A DNA stretch of 64,000 bases from positions 62,001 to 126,000 of the forward strand of contig JASHNW010000042.1 of NCBI GenBank assembly GCA_030041435.1, in the 5' to 3' direction. The position numbers and the translations under genes were made by a program. This document shows, in pieces, positions 8,529 to 15,923 of this stretch. The notes below the pieces were generated by a model, which made no database searches, was not told where the DNA came from, and saw nothing but the letters and a program-made list of their open reading frames with translations. Source of the DNA: Acidobacteriaceae bacterium. GTDB taxonomy: Bacteria; Acidobacteriota; Terriglobia; Terriglobales; Acidobacteriaceae. Within the stretch, counting starts at the first letter, position 1, and every line of letters starts with the position of its first letter.

Positions 8529-9647
8529 ATGGTGGTTTCGCGTCGTCGATTTCTGGGGGGGCTGGCTGCAGCTTCCCTTGCCTTCCCTTCTCTGGCCGAG
8601 TCGGCCGATTCTGACAACGGTAATGTAACGGCTGCGAATACGAATGCCGGGGCGAGTACGGCTGGGGCTGGCGTGTCGGCGGCCGGGTCAGCAGGCGCTG
8701 AGGGTCTGGAGCCGAAGGCTTCCGCCTCAATGGCAAATTGTCCTTTCCGGCTGTCGGTGATCAATGACGAGATTTCGCAGGACTTCGACCATGCCTGCTC
8801 GGTGGCGGCTAACGATTTTGGGCTGCATTGGATCGAGCTGCGCGGGATGTGGGGCAAGAACATCACCGATCTGAACGCCCAGGAGATTGCCGCGTCGCAG
8901 CGGATCCTGAAGAAATATGGGCTGCGGGTGACGGACATCGCCAGCCCGCTGTTTAAGGTGGACTGGCCGGGGGCTCCCAGGAAGGATGGGCTGAAGCGGG
9001 ACGAGTTTCACGCCCATGCCGACTTTGCCCAGCAGGAGGCGCTGCTGGAGCACTGTATCGACCTGACGCGGGCGTTTGCGACGGACCGGGTGCGGTGCTT
9101 CGACTTCTGGCGGTTGCAGGATGTGTCGCCGTACCGGGCGGAGATTAACGCGAAGCTGCGGGAGGCGGCGGCGACCTGCGAGAAGCATGGCGTGATTCTG
9201 CTGCTGGAAAACGAGATGGACTGCAATACGGGGACGGCGGAGGAGGCGGCGGCGACGCTGGCGGCGGTGCCGAACAGGAACTTCATGCTGAACTGGGATC
9301 CGGGGAATGCGGGGACGTTTCCGGGGGCGGTGCCGTTTCCGAAGGGGTGGGACTTGCTGCCGCACGAGCGGATTGGGCATTGCCACGCGAAGAATGTCCA
9401 GAGGGACGACTCGGCGGGAACGCGACCGGAGCTGGGGCGGCCGATGCCGGGGAAGTTCGAGTGGGAGCCGGTGGGTGTGGGGGTGGTGGACTGGGTGGGT
9501 CAGCTGAAGGCGTTTCATGCGATGGGCTACCACTACGCGGTGAGTCTGGAGACGCACTGGCGGGGAGCGGGGACTCCGGAGGCGTCGTCGCGGGTGAGCA
9601 TGGCGGATTTGAAGAAGGCGCTGCGGGAGGCGGGGGTGGCTTGCTGA
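8529..9647 (+). CDS. Tat-exported sugar phosphate isomerase/epimerase-like TIM-barrel protein
   Basis: 372 residues from ATG 8529, placing a twin-arginine signal (SRRRFLGGLAAASLAF) right at the N-terminus; an in-frame ATG at 8502 would add nine residues. An Ala/Gly/Thr-rich linker of about 50 residues follows. Then comes a xylose isomerase-like TIM barrel, with ISQDFDHAC, ELRGMWG, an acidic metal position in LLLENEMDCN, NWDPGNAG, GHCHAKNV and a C-terminal SLETHW. These are the metal-binding Glu/Asp/His positions expected in the AP_endonuc_2 fold. The substrate is unknown; family members act on free sugars, inosose-like ketoses or keto-sugars. The next two genes on the same strand are also Tat-exported sugar enzymes, suggesting a periplasmic sugar pathway. 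A heptamer array follows the stop codon. Confidence 0.78.
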   Translation: MVVSRRRFLGGLAAASLAFPSLAESADSDNGNVTAANTNAGASTAGAGVSAAGSAGAEGLEPKASASMANCPFRLSVINDEISQDFDHACSVAANDFGLHWIELRGMWGKNITDLNAQEIAASQRILKKYGLRVTDIASPLFKVDWPGAPRKDGLKRDEFHAHADFAQQEALLEHCIDLTRAFATDRVRCFDFWRLQDVSPYRAEINAKLREAAATCEKHGVILLLENEMDCNTGTAEEAAATLAAVPNRNFMLNWDPGNAGTFPGAVPFPKGWDLLPHERIGHCHAKNVQRDDSAGTRPELGRPMPGKFEWEPVGVGVVDWVGQLKAFHAMGYHYAVSLETHWRGAGTPEASSRVSMADLKKALREAGVAC

Positions 9648-9660
9648 GGGGCAGGGGGCA

Positions 9661-9709
9661 GCTGGGAGCTTGGAGCCGGGAGCTGGGAGCCGGTAACGGG
9701 TGACTGGTG
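9661..9709. repeat. Heptanucleotide tandem repeat, locus 3
   Basis: Five clear units (GCTGGGA, GCTTGGA, GCCGGGA, GCTGGGA, GCCGGTA) and two degenerate ones, starting 13 bases after the stop of the preceding gene. Same family and orientation as the arrays at 4626, 5314 and 11285. Confidence 0.7.
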
Positions 9710-9940
9710 AATAACAGACTTATTTACTTTGATTTGAAGGATATTCCTTGAGAACAGTTGAATATTTGGCGGATATATAGCTAGAAGTAAAGGAAAAAGT
9801 CGGAAAAGAGCAGACTTTCTCGCTAGGCAATCTAGAATTTATCGTTTTGATTCAATGGCTTACTGATATTTCATCAGGTGTTTTCTTTGAATACTCTATA
9901 ACTTATTCTGTTTAAATATGTTGCACAAGACGGAGCGGAG
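9710..9940 (+). promoter_or_regulatory. AT-rich intergenic region upstream of the Gfo/Idh/MocA gene
   Basis: About 230 bases that are strikingly AT-rich against GC-rich flanks. A short palindrome AAGGA-TAT-TCCTT lies at 9737-9749, and the region is full of TTGA and TATA-like words. A purine-rich stretch (CGGAGCGGAG) lies directly before ATG 9941 and may serve as ribosome binding site. It probably contains the promoter of the downstream gene, but no single -35/-10 pair is convincing enough to place. Confidence 0.4.
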
Positions 9941-11278
9941 ATGATCACGCGGAGAGAGTTCAGCAAGGCGGCGGCGTTGGGTGCTGCGGGAATGGCCGTG
10001 GCGACGACAGCGAAGAGCTATGCGCAGATTGTGGGGGCGAACGATCGGGTGCGGTTCGCGACCTTCGGGCTGAACGGCCGCGCGTATGCGCACCTGTCGG
10101 CGCTGCATACGAATGCGGCGACGTCGCGGATGGTGGCGTGCGCGGATGTGGAGAGCCGGATCCTCGCAAAGTTCGCCGCCGAGGCGGAAAAGGAGCTGGG
10201 GTATGCGGTGGAGACGGCGGGGGATTTTCGGCGAGTGCTGGAGCGGAAGGATGTCGACGCGATCTCGATTGCGACGCCGGACCACTGGCATACGCCGATG
10301 GCGATCCTGGGCCTGGAGGCGGGCAAGCACGTGTATGTGGAGAAGCCGTGCAGCCACAATCCGGCGGAGGGGGCGCTGCTGATTGCCGCGCAGCGCAAGT
10401 ACGGGAAGCTGGTGCAGATGGGGACGCAGCAGCGGTCGTCGCCGCACACCATCGAGATTGTGGGGCGGATTCACGATGGGGAGATTGGGCGGGCCTACTA
10501 CGCGAAGGCGTGGTATGTGAACACGCGGAAGTCGATTGGGCATGGGCAGGTAGCGCCGGTGCCGCCGACGCTGGACTGGGATTTGTGGCAGGGGCCGGCG
10601 CCCAGGACGGCGTACCGGGACAATGTGCAGCCTTATAACTGGCACTGGTTCCGGGTATGGGGAACGGGCGAGACGCTGAACAACGGGACGCATGAGGTGG
10701 ACGTGTGCCGGTGGGCGCTGGAGGTGGATTATCCGGAGCGGGTGTCGGCGCAGGGCGGGCGGTATGCGTTCAAGGACGACTGGCAGTTCTACGACACGTT
10801 GGTGACGGAGTATACCTGGCCGGACGCGCTGGGAAATAAGGCCGTGGCGTGGGAGGGGCGGTGCTGCAACGGGGCGAAGATGCAGGGTCGGGACCGGGGG
10901 TCGCAGATCCTGGGGACGACGGGGTCAGTGCTGGTGGATCGGGATGGGTATGAGGTGTACGACCTGAACGGGAAGAAGACGGACGAGTTCCGGGTGCAGG
11001 GGGAGAAGACGTCGTCGGCCGATTTGGTGGGGCGGGATTCCATGACCGATGCGCACTTTGCTAACTTCATTGCCGGCATCACGAAGGGGGAGAAACTTCA
11101 TGCTCCGATTGAAGTGGGGAACGTGGCGGTGACGATGCTGCAGCTGTCGAATATTGCCTGGGAAGTGGGGCGCGAGCTGCGGCTCGATACGGCGGATGGG
11201 GGGAAGATTGTGGGGGATGCGGAGGCTGCCAGGAGCTGGGGACGGGAGTATGAGAAGGGGTGGGAGCCGCGGGTGTAG
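9941..11278 (+). CDS. Tat-exported Gfo/Idh/MocA family oxidoreductase
   Basis: 445 residues. A twin-arginine signal (TRREFSKAAALGAAG) leads, followed by a Rossmann domain (RVRFATFGLNGRAYAHL; ACADVESR) and the family signature GKHVYVEKPCSHNPAEG with the catalytic Lys of EKP. The C-terminal alpha/beta substrate domain (about 150-440) has MGTQQRSSP, NWHWFRVWGTGETLNNGTHEVDVCRWAL and a final helix. Such enzymes oxidise or reduce sugar hydroxyls using tightly held NAD(P). Tat export of a folded, cofactor-loaded protein fits that. It lies between two Tat-exported isomerase/epimerase genes. By analogy with known keto-glycoside pathways it may make or use 3-keto sugars, but the substrate is inferred. 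The start ATG 9941 has a purine-rich site just upstream. Confidence 0.85.
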   Translation: MITRREFSKAAALGAAGMAVATTAKSYAQIVGANDRVRFATFGLNGRAYAHLSALHTNAATSRMVACADVESRILAKFAAEAEKELGYAVETAGDFRRVLERKDVDAISIATPDHWHTPMAILGLEAGKHVYVEKPCSHNPAEGALLIAAQRKYGKLVQMGTQQRSSPHTIEIVGRIHDGEIGRAYYAKAWYVNTRKSIGHGQVAPVPPTLDWDLWQGPAPRTAYRDNVQPYNWHWFRVWGTGETLNNGTHEVDVCRWALEVDYPERVSAQGGRYAFKDDWQFYDTLVTEYTWPDALGNKAVAWEGRCCNGAKMQGRDRGSQILGTTGSVLVDRDGYEVYDLNGKKTDEFRVQGEKTSSADLVGRDSMTDAHFANFIAGITKGEKLHAPIEVGNVAVTMLQLSNIAWEVGRELRLDTADGGKIVGDAEAARSWGREYEKGWEPRV

Positions 11279-11284
11279 CGGGGA

Positions 11285-11319
11285 GCTGGGAGCTGGGAGC
11301 GGATAGCGATGAGGCGATC
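11285..11319. repeat. Heptanucleotide tandem repeat, locus 4
   Basis: Units GCTGGGA, GCTGGGA, GCGGATA and two degenerate heptamers, beginning seven bases after the stop of the oxidoreductase gene. The order GCTGGGA-GCGGATA also occurs inside locus 2. Confidence 0.65.
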
Positions 11320-11384
11320 AGGGTAAGTCGACCGGCAAAGATATCGAATCATGAGATGGTTAGCCGGAAAATCTGAGGTAAAGG

Positions 11385-12281
11385 ATGAAGCAGATGACGG
11401 GTGCGGGTGGGGTGAGCCGGAGGGGATTTTTGACGGGGGCGGCGGGGGCCGTGGGAACCGCAGTTCTGATGCCGCGAGGCGCGCGCGCGGAGGGGTTGGC
11501 CGCGAGAGCGGAGGAGAAGGCGACCACGGCGAGCCCGATCCGGCTGGGGATGGCGAGCTATACGTTTCGGGACTTTACGCGGGCACAGCTCATTGGATAC
11601 ATGAAGGAATTAGAGCTAACTGCTCTTAACGCTAAGGATGCGAAGGATCACCTGCCCATGGATCCGGCGGGAGAGGCGCAGGCTTTGGCGGATTACCAGG
11701 CGGCGGGGATTCGTCTGCATGCGGCCGGGGTGGTGTCGCTCGCCGTCGACTCGGACGAGGATATGCGGCCGAAGTTCGAGTACATCCGGCGGGCTGGGCT
11801 GAAGGTGATGGTGGCGGGCGATCCGAAGCCGGCGGCGCTGCCTCGGGTGGAGAAGTTTGTGAAGGAGTATGACATTCGCGTGGCCATCCACAACCATGGG
11901 CCAGAGGACAAGCTGTGGCCGTCGCCGCTGACGGTGCTCGAGGCGGTGAAGGGGATGGATGCGCGGCTGGGATGCTGCATCGATGCGGGACACACGGTGC
12001 GGGCTGGGACGGACGTAGTGGAGGCGGTGCATGCAGTTGGGCCGCGATTATTCAACATGCACATGAAAGATCTGACGGATTTCCATGATAAGGCGAGCCA
12101 GGTAGCGGTGGGCGACGGAAAAATGCCGGTCCGAGGGATCTTCGAGGCGCTGCGGGCGATCCGTTATCCGGGGTACGTGGATCTGGAGTACGAGGTGCAT
12201 GAGGACGACCCCATGCCGGGGGTGACGAAGAGCTTTGCGTACATGCAGGGCGTGCTGGCGGGGATGGGGCTGACCGCCTGA
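11385..12281 (+). CDS. Tat-exported sugar phosphate isomerase/epimerase
   Basis: 298 residues with an N-terminal twin-arginine signal (SRRGFLTGAAGAVGTAVL) and then a compact TIM barrel of the xylose isomerase-like superfamily. Features include LGMASYTFRD, the metal/substrate positions in VAIHNHGPED, GCCIDAGHTVRAG, FNMHMKDLTDFHD and a C-terminal YVDLEYEVHEDDP. ATG 11385 is preceded by AAAGGATG-type purines. It is about 100 residues shorter than its upstream relative at 8529, because it lacks the long linker. It follows the Gfo/Idh/MocA gene on the same strand after about 100 bases and is plausibly cotranscribed. The oxidoreductase/isomerase pairing suggests conversion of a sugar or inositol-like compound outside the cytoplasm. 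The exact substrate is unknown. Confidence 0.82.
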   Translation: MKQMTGAGGVSRRGFLTGAAGAVGTAVLMPRGARAEGLAARAEEKATTASPIRLGMASYTFRDFTRAQLIGYMKELELTALNAKDAKDHLPMDPAGEAQALADYQAAGIRLHAAGVVSLAVDSDEDMRPKFEYIRRAGLKVMVAGDPKPAALPRVEKFVKEYDIRVAIHNHGPEDKLWPSPLTVLEAVKGMDARLGCCIDAGHTVRAGTDVVEAVHAVGPRLFNMHMKDLTDFHDKASQVAVGDGKMPVRGIFEALRAIRYPGYVDLEYEVHEDDPMPGVTKSFAYMQGVLAGMGLTA

Positions 12282-12438
12282 GAGGGTACGAACGGGGGAA
12301 AATTGGCACCGGCGAAGGGCTCTGCAGCTTCCATCCACCGTTATAGTTGTCCCCGTTGTTGCCGATCAACACGGCAAGGACGGCGGGATGGGAGCAGTCG
12401 CAAGGGCGGTGGTGGCCCCCGAACGCAGCGATCACCTC

Positions 12439-13650
12439 TCAGATCAGCAGCTTTGCGCTGCGTGGGGGCAGGTCGCGGGTGCCTAAGGCGGCGAGGGTAG
12501 CGGGATCCTGAGCATGCACGGAGGCTGGCGTGGGGCTGGTCATCACTTCCCTGAGGGCTACCTGGAATTGGTCCATCTCGCTGCGGGTGCCGACGGTGAT
12601 GCGCACATACGTCGGCCAGATGGGCCAGACGCGTCCGATGTAGACGTTGCGCTGGGCCATTGCGGTCATGACTTCCCTGCCCGGGCGGCCGGTATCGACC
12701 ATGAAGCAGTTGGTCTGCGAGGGGATGAACTTGTAATTGTTGGCGGAGAGCCAGGAGAAGACGTCAGTGCGGATGTCGGTATTAATTTTGCGGCGTTGCG
12801 GAACGAGCTCGGGTGTCTGCAGGCTGCTGGTGGCGGCGGCGACGGCGAGGATGGGGTTGGAGTTCATGCCGTAGGTCTGGATTTTCGCGAGCAGATCGGG
12901 GCGGCCGATGGCGAGGCCGCAGCGCAGGCCGGCCATGCCGTAGACCTTGGAGAAAGTGCGCAGGACGATGAGGTCCTTGTCGGCTCTGACGAGGTCGAGC
13001 GACGGTGTGGCGTCAGAGAAATGGATGTAGGCTTCGTCGACGAGGAGGATGGAGCCTTTGGGCTTGTTGGCGAGAGCGTATTCGATGTCGGCGCGGGTGG
13101 TGATGGTGCCGGTGGGATTGTTGGGGTTGCAGATATAGAGGACGCCGGCATTGGGATCGGCGGCGACCATGGCGCGCACGTCGTGGGAGTAGTCGGCGGC
13201 GAGAGGAACCTTGACGATTTTGGCGCCGGAGTATTTTGCGGCGTACATCGGGGCCTCGTAGCTGGGGTCGGCGACGACGAGGCTGCGCTGGGGCGAGGTG
13301 AAGGCGAGGACGGTGTAGTGGAGAGGCTCGCTGGAGCCGGCGTAGACGAGGACGTAGTCGGAGCTGAGGCCTTCCTGTGCGCTGAAGGTGTCGACGAGCT
13401 TCTGGGTCAGCTCCATGTCGTAGCGGCCGCCTTCGGGGAGGAGGCTGGACATGACGGCGCAGGCGCCGGAGCAGGGGCCGAGCGGGTTCTCATTGGCGTC
13501 AATGCGGACGGCGCCGGGAGGGATGACGCGGGCGAAGCGGCGGCGCTGGGCGTGGGCGAGTTGCGGCTCTGTGAAAATTGGCATGGCGGCGACGGCGGAT
13601 GCGGCAGCGGCCATGCGGAAGAACGAGCGGCGAGAGAGATCGGTCTTCAT
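12439..13650 (-). CDS. Tat-exported histidinol-phosphate aminotransferase-like PLP enzyme
   Basis: 403 residues from ATG 13650, which has an excellent AGGAGG site upstream; a longer in-frame start at 13704 lacks this and precedes the Tat motif. Signal: SRRSFFRMAAAASAVAAM. The mature part is a fold-type I aminotransferase of the HisC branch: DANENPLGPC, PSYEAPMYA, YICNPNNPTGT, LLVDEAYIHFSD and the PLP-binding Lys in RTFSKVYGMAGLRCG (Lys about 235). C-terminal YVRITVGT also fits. True HisC is cytoplasmic; the Tat signal and the absence of other his genes argue against histidine synthesis. It is the last gene of a minus-strand group: TonB-type receptor, amine oxidase, RidA, aminotransferase. It probably transaminates an amino compound in the periplasm; the substrate is unknown. 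Confidence 0.85.
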   Translation of the reverse strand: MKTDLSRRSFFRMAAAASAVAAMPIFTEPQLAHAQRRRFARVIPPGAVRIDANENPLGPCSGACAVMSSLLPEGGRYDMELTQKLVDTFSAQEGLSSDYVLVYAGSSEPLHYTVLAFTSPQRSLVVADPSYEAPMYAAKYSGAKIVKVPLAADYSHDVRAMVAADPNAGVLYICNPNNPTGTITTRADIEYALANKPKGSILLVDEAYIHFSDATPSLDLVRADKDLIVLRTFSKVYGMAGLRCGLAIGRPDLLAKIQTYGMNSNPILAVAAATSSLQTPELVPQRRKINTDIRTDVFSWLSANNYKFIPSQTNCFMVDTGRPGREVMTAMAQRNVYIGRVWPIWPTYVRITVGTRSEMDQFQVALREVMTSPTPASVHAQDPATLAALGTRDLPPRSAKLLI

Positions 13651-13700
13651 GTGCGCCTCCTGGAGATTCGAGCCCAGCGGATTCCTGACTCCCTGATTCC

Positions 13701-14234
13701 TCATTTGCCGACAGCAGCACGCATGGCGCTGTTGCCGGCGTGGGTGTTGACGGCGACAACTTCGATTTCGATCAGCGCGCCGGGGAGCGCGAGCGCATCG
13801 ACCTGCATGGCGCTGCGGGCGGGCTTATTGGGTTGATCCTTTGTGCCAAAGAACTGGGTGTAACCGGCCATAAATCCGGGGAAATCCATCTTGCCGTTTT
13901 TGTTGGGATCGGCGGCCAGATACGCATGCATCAGGACGACGTCGCCCAGGCTGAGGTGCTGGGCTTCGAGAGCCTGCTCGATGGTCTGGAGCGTGTGCAC
14001 GGTCTGGGTTTCGGTATCGCCGGGGGTGCCTTTGGCGACCGAGGAATCGAGCATGCCACTGAGGTAGAGCGTGTCGCCCACCCATACACCTTCGGAGATG
14101 GGGAAGGTGGAGTTGTTGGGCAGCGGAACGCGAGTAACAGTGGCCTGCGCGGCGGCGAAGGAGGGAGATGCGAGCGCTGCGGCGGCGAGCAGCGTGGGCA
14201 GGGCAACTTTGAAAGCCAGGAGCTTACGCGGCAA
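13701..14234 (-). CDS. Exported RidA/YjgF-family imine deaminase
   Basis: About 177 residues. I take the start as TTG at 14234, because a GGAGG lies five bases before it and the protein then begins with a signal peptide (KLLAFKVALPTLLAAAALASPSFAAAQ). The apparent ORF extending to 14714 is a Ser/Pro-rich shadow of the upstream gene. The mature part has RidA features: ISEGVWVGDTLYLSGML, TLQTIEQALEAQ, VVLMHAYLA and the C-terminal block ARSAMQVDALALPGALIEIEVVAV with the conserved Arg and Glu. RidA hydrolyses reactive imines/enamines produced by PLP enzymes and amine oxidases. Here it overlaps the amine oxidase gene by 11 bases and precedes the aminotransferase by 50. An exported RidA matched to two exported imine-generating enzymes is notable. 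Confidence 0.82.
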   Translation of the reverse strand: MPRKLLAFKVALPTLLAAAALASPSFAAAQATVTRVPLPNNSTFPISEGVWVGDTLYLSGMLDSSVAKGTPGDTETQTVHTLQTIEQALEAQHLSLGDVVLMHAYLAADPNKNGKMDFPGFMAGYTQFFGTKDQPNKPARSAMQVDALALPGALIEIEVVAVNTHAGNSAMRAAVGK

Positions 14235-15798
14235 GGCTGCCTCCGTTCTGGATGCGGACACCCAGTTGATTGATGACGCGATACGAGGAGAGCGCCGCGC
14301 CTTCCTGCCAGCCGACGAGGTGGCTGGTGTGGTCGCCGGCGAAGTAGACGCGGCGGTCGGGCACGAGGAGGGGCAGCATGGAGTCCGCAGAGACGCGGCC
14401 GAAGCCGCTGATCCACGAGCCGAGGTTGTAGGGGATTTGGCCCCAGCTGATATAGACGGGTTTGGAGAGATCTTTGCCGTGGCCGGGGTGGAGGTACTCG
14501 ATGGCCTGGCGGGAGGCGGCGAGTTTGGCTTCGAAGGTGGGGAGATTGCCGAAGGCGGCGCCGTTCTCGATGCCGTAGCCGCTGACGACGACCCCGCGCT
14601 CGGAGAAGAAGCGCGCGCTGGGATACCAGACGACGCTGACGGTCTGCTGCAGATAAGAGAGGCCGCCGTAGATGTAGTTTTCCTTCTCCCAGAAGCGGGG
14701 AGCTTCCCAGGCAACTTTATAGGCAGAGTCGTAACTGACGCCGTCGATGGCTTTCTGCACGGCGGGGCTGAAGTCGGCGTCGAGGGTTTTGACGATGGTG
14801 AGGGGCATGGCGCAGATACAGTAGTCGGCGGTGACGGTGCGATCGGCGCCGCTGGCCTCGTCGCGATAGACGACGGTAACGCCGGCAGGCGACTGGCGGA
14901 TGCGGCGGACGACGGCGCCGTTGCGGATGACGGGACCGAGGGCCTTGTGGAAGGCGAAGGGGATGCGGTCCATGCCGCCGATGGGCTGAAACATGGTGGG
15001 CTGCCAGTCGATGACTTCTTCGGACATCATGGCCCGCCAGAGGTTGGCGTCGAGAAGGGCATCCATGGGGAGCGGATCGATCGCTTCGGGCATGGCTGCG
15101 CCGGCGCCGGGCGGAACTTTGAAGCCGGAGCGCTCGGTGCCGCTGAAGAGATAGTCGGGTTTGAGGTCGCCGTAGATGCGGAGAAATTCGAGCATGCGCT
15201 CGCGGTCCGCAGCGGTTAGTTCCTGATCGAGCGCGCCCTGATTGATGGATTTGGCGAGGAGCTCGGAGACGTGGCCGCGGGTGTCGTTGACGACGCGACG
15301 CTCGGTGACGGGCTGGCCGCCGTTCAGCTTGTCGGCCTGCATGAGCGCGGCGCGCGAAGAGTTGACTTCGACTTCGAGAGGGACGCCGAGCTCGGTGCAG
15401 TAGCCGAGCATGGCGCGATGAATGGAAGGCAGGCGGGCAGGACCGGCGTTGAAGTAATTGCCCTCGTCGAAACTGCAGGCTTGTTTGAAGCCGGTGGTAA
15501 ATTCGACATCGGCGCCGCCGCGGAGAGTCCAGTTGCGGCCTCCGCAGCGCTCGCGGGCTTCGAGAAGGGTGACGGACCAGCCGGCTTTGCGGAGCTCGTA
15601 AGCGGCGACGAGGCCGGCGATACCGCCGCCGAGGATGACGACCCTGGTTCCCTTCCCGTCGATGAGGCGGAGTTCGCGATCTTCGGCGGCTACTTCGGGG
15701 ATGGCCACGAGGCCCAGGGACTGCATCATGACAAAGGCCGCGCTGTATCCGCCAGCCTGGCCCACACGCATCAGAAACTGACGTCTGGTAAGACTCAT
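14224..15798 (-). CDS. Tat-exported FAD-dependent (mono)amine oxidase
   Basis: 524 residues from ATG 15798, the start that puts the twin-arginine signal (TRRQFLMRVGQAGGYSAAF) at the N-terminus; an upstream in-frame start at 15909 gives a non-signal leader. The dinucleotide-binding motif VVILGGGIAGLVAAYELRKAG is followed by LLEARERCGGR, the fingerprint of the flavin amine oxidase family. The C-terminus has the FAD-closing motif RVYFAGDHTSHLVGWQEGAALSS. The family oxidises amines or amino acids to imines with release of H2O2. It lies in the same orientation 125 bases downstream of the TonB-type receptor, and its 3' end overlaps ridA. The substrate is unknown, but a compound imported or bound by the receptor is a reasonable guess. 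Confidence 0.88.
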   Translation of the reverse strand: MSLTRRQFLMRVGQAGGYSAAFVMMQSLGLVAIPEVAAEDRELRLIDGKGTRVVILGGGIAGLVAAYELRKAGWSVTLLEARERCGGRNWTLRGGADVEFTTGFKQACSFDEGNYFNAGPARLPSIHRAMLGYCTELGVPLEVEVNSSRAALMQADKLNGGQPVTERRVVNDTRGHVSELLAKSINQGALDQELTAADRERMLEFLRIYGDLKPDYLFSGTERSGFKVPPGAGAAMPEAIDPLPMDALLDANLWRAMMSEEVIDWQPTMFQPIGGMDRIPFAFHKALGPVIRNGAVVRRIRQSPAGVTVVYRDEASGADRTVTADYCICAMPLTIVKTLDADFSPAVQKAIDGVSYDSAYKVAWEAPRFWEKENYIYGGLSYLQQTVSVVWYPSARFFSERGVVVSGYGIENGAAFGNLPTFEAKLAASRQAIEYLHPGHGKDLSKPVYISWGQIPYNLGSWISGFGRVSADSMLPLLVPDRRVYFAGDHTSHLVGWQEGAALSSYRVINQLGVRIQNGGSLAA

Positions 15799-15923
15799 GT
15801 CTGGGAAATACCTGCCTTCTCTGTGAGGGGGGGAGAGTTGATTTGTTATAGCGCAAAATGTGCGGCGAAGGCTCCCGAAAAAGGGGCCCGTGGCCGGAGA
15901 CATAGCCACGGGCTTCAGGGAGG

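Noticed and set aside
12439-13650. Histidine biosynthesis hisC
   Set aside because: A twin-arginine signal and absence of other his genes make a cytoplasmic biosynthetic role unlikely.
12514-13836. 440-residue plus-strand open frame opposite the aminotransferase gene
   Set aside because: Gly/Val/Asp-rich shadow; the minus strand has clear PLP-enzyme motifs, a Tat signal and a ribosome site.
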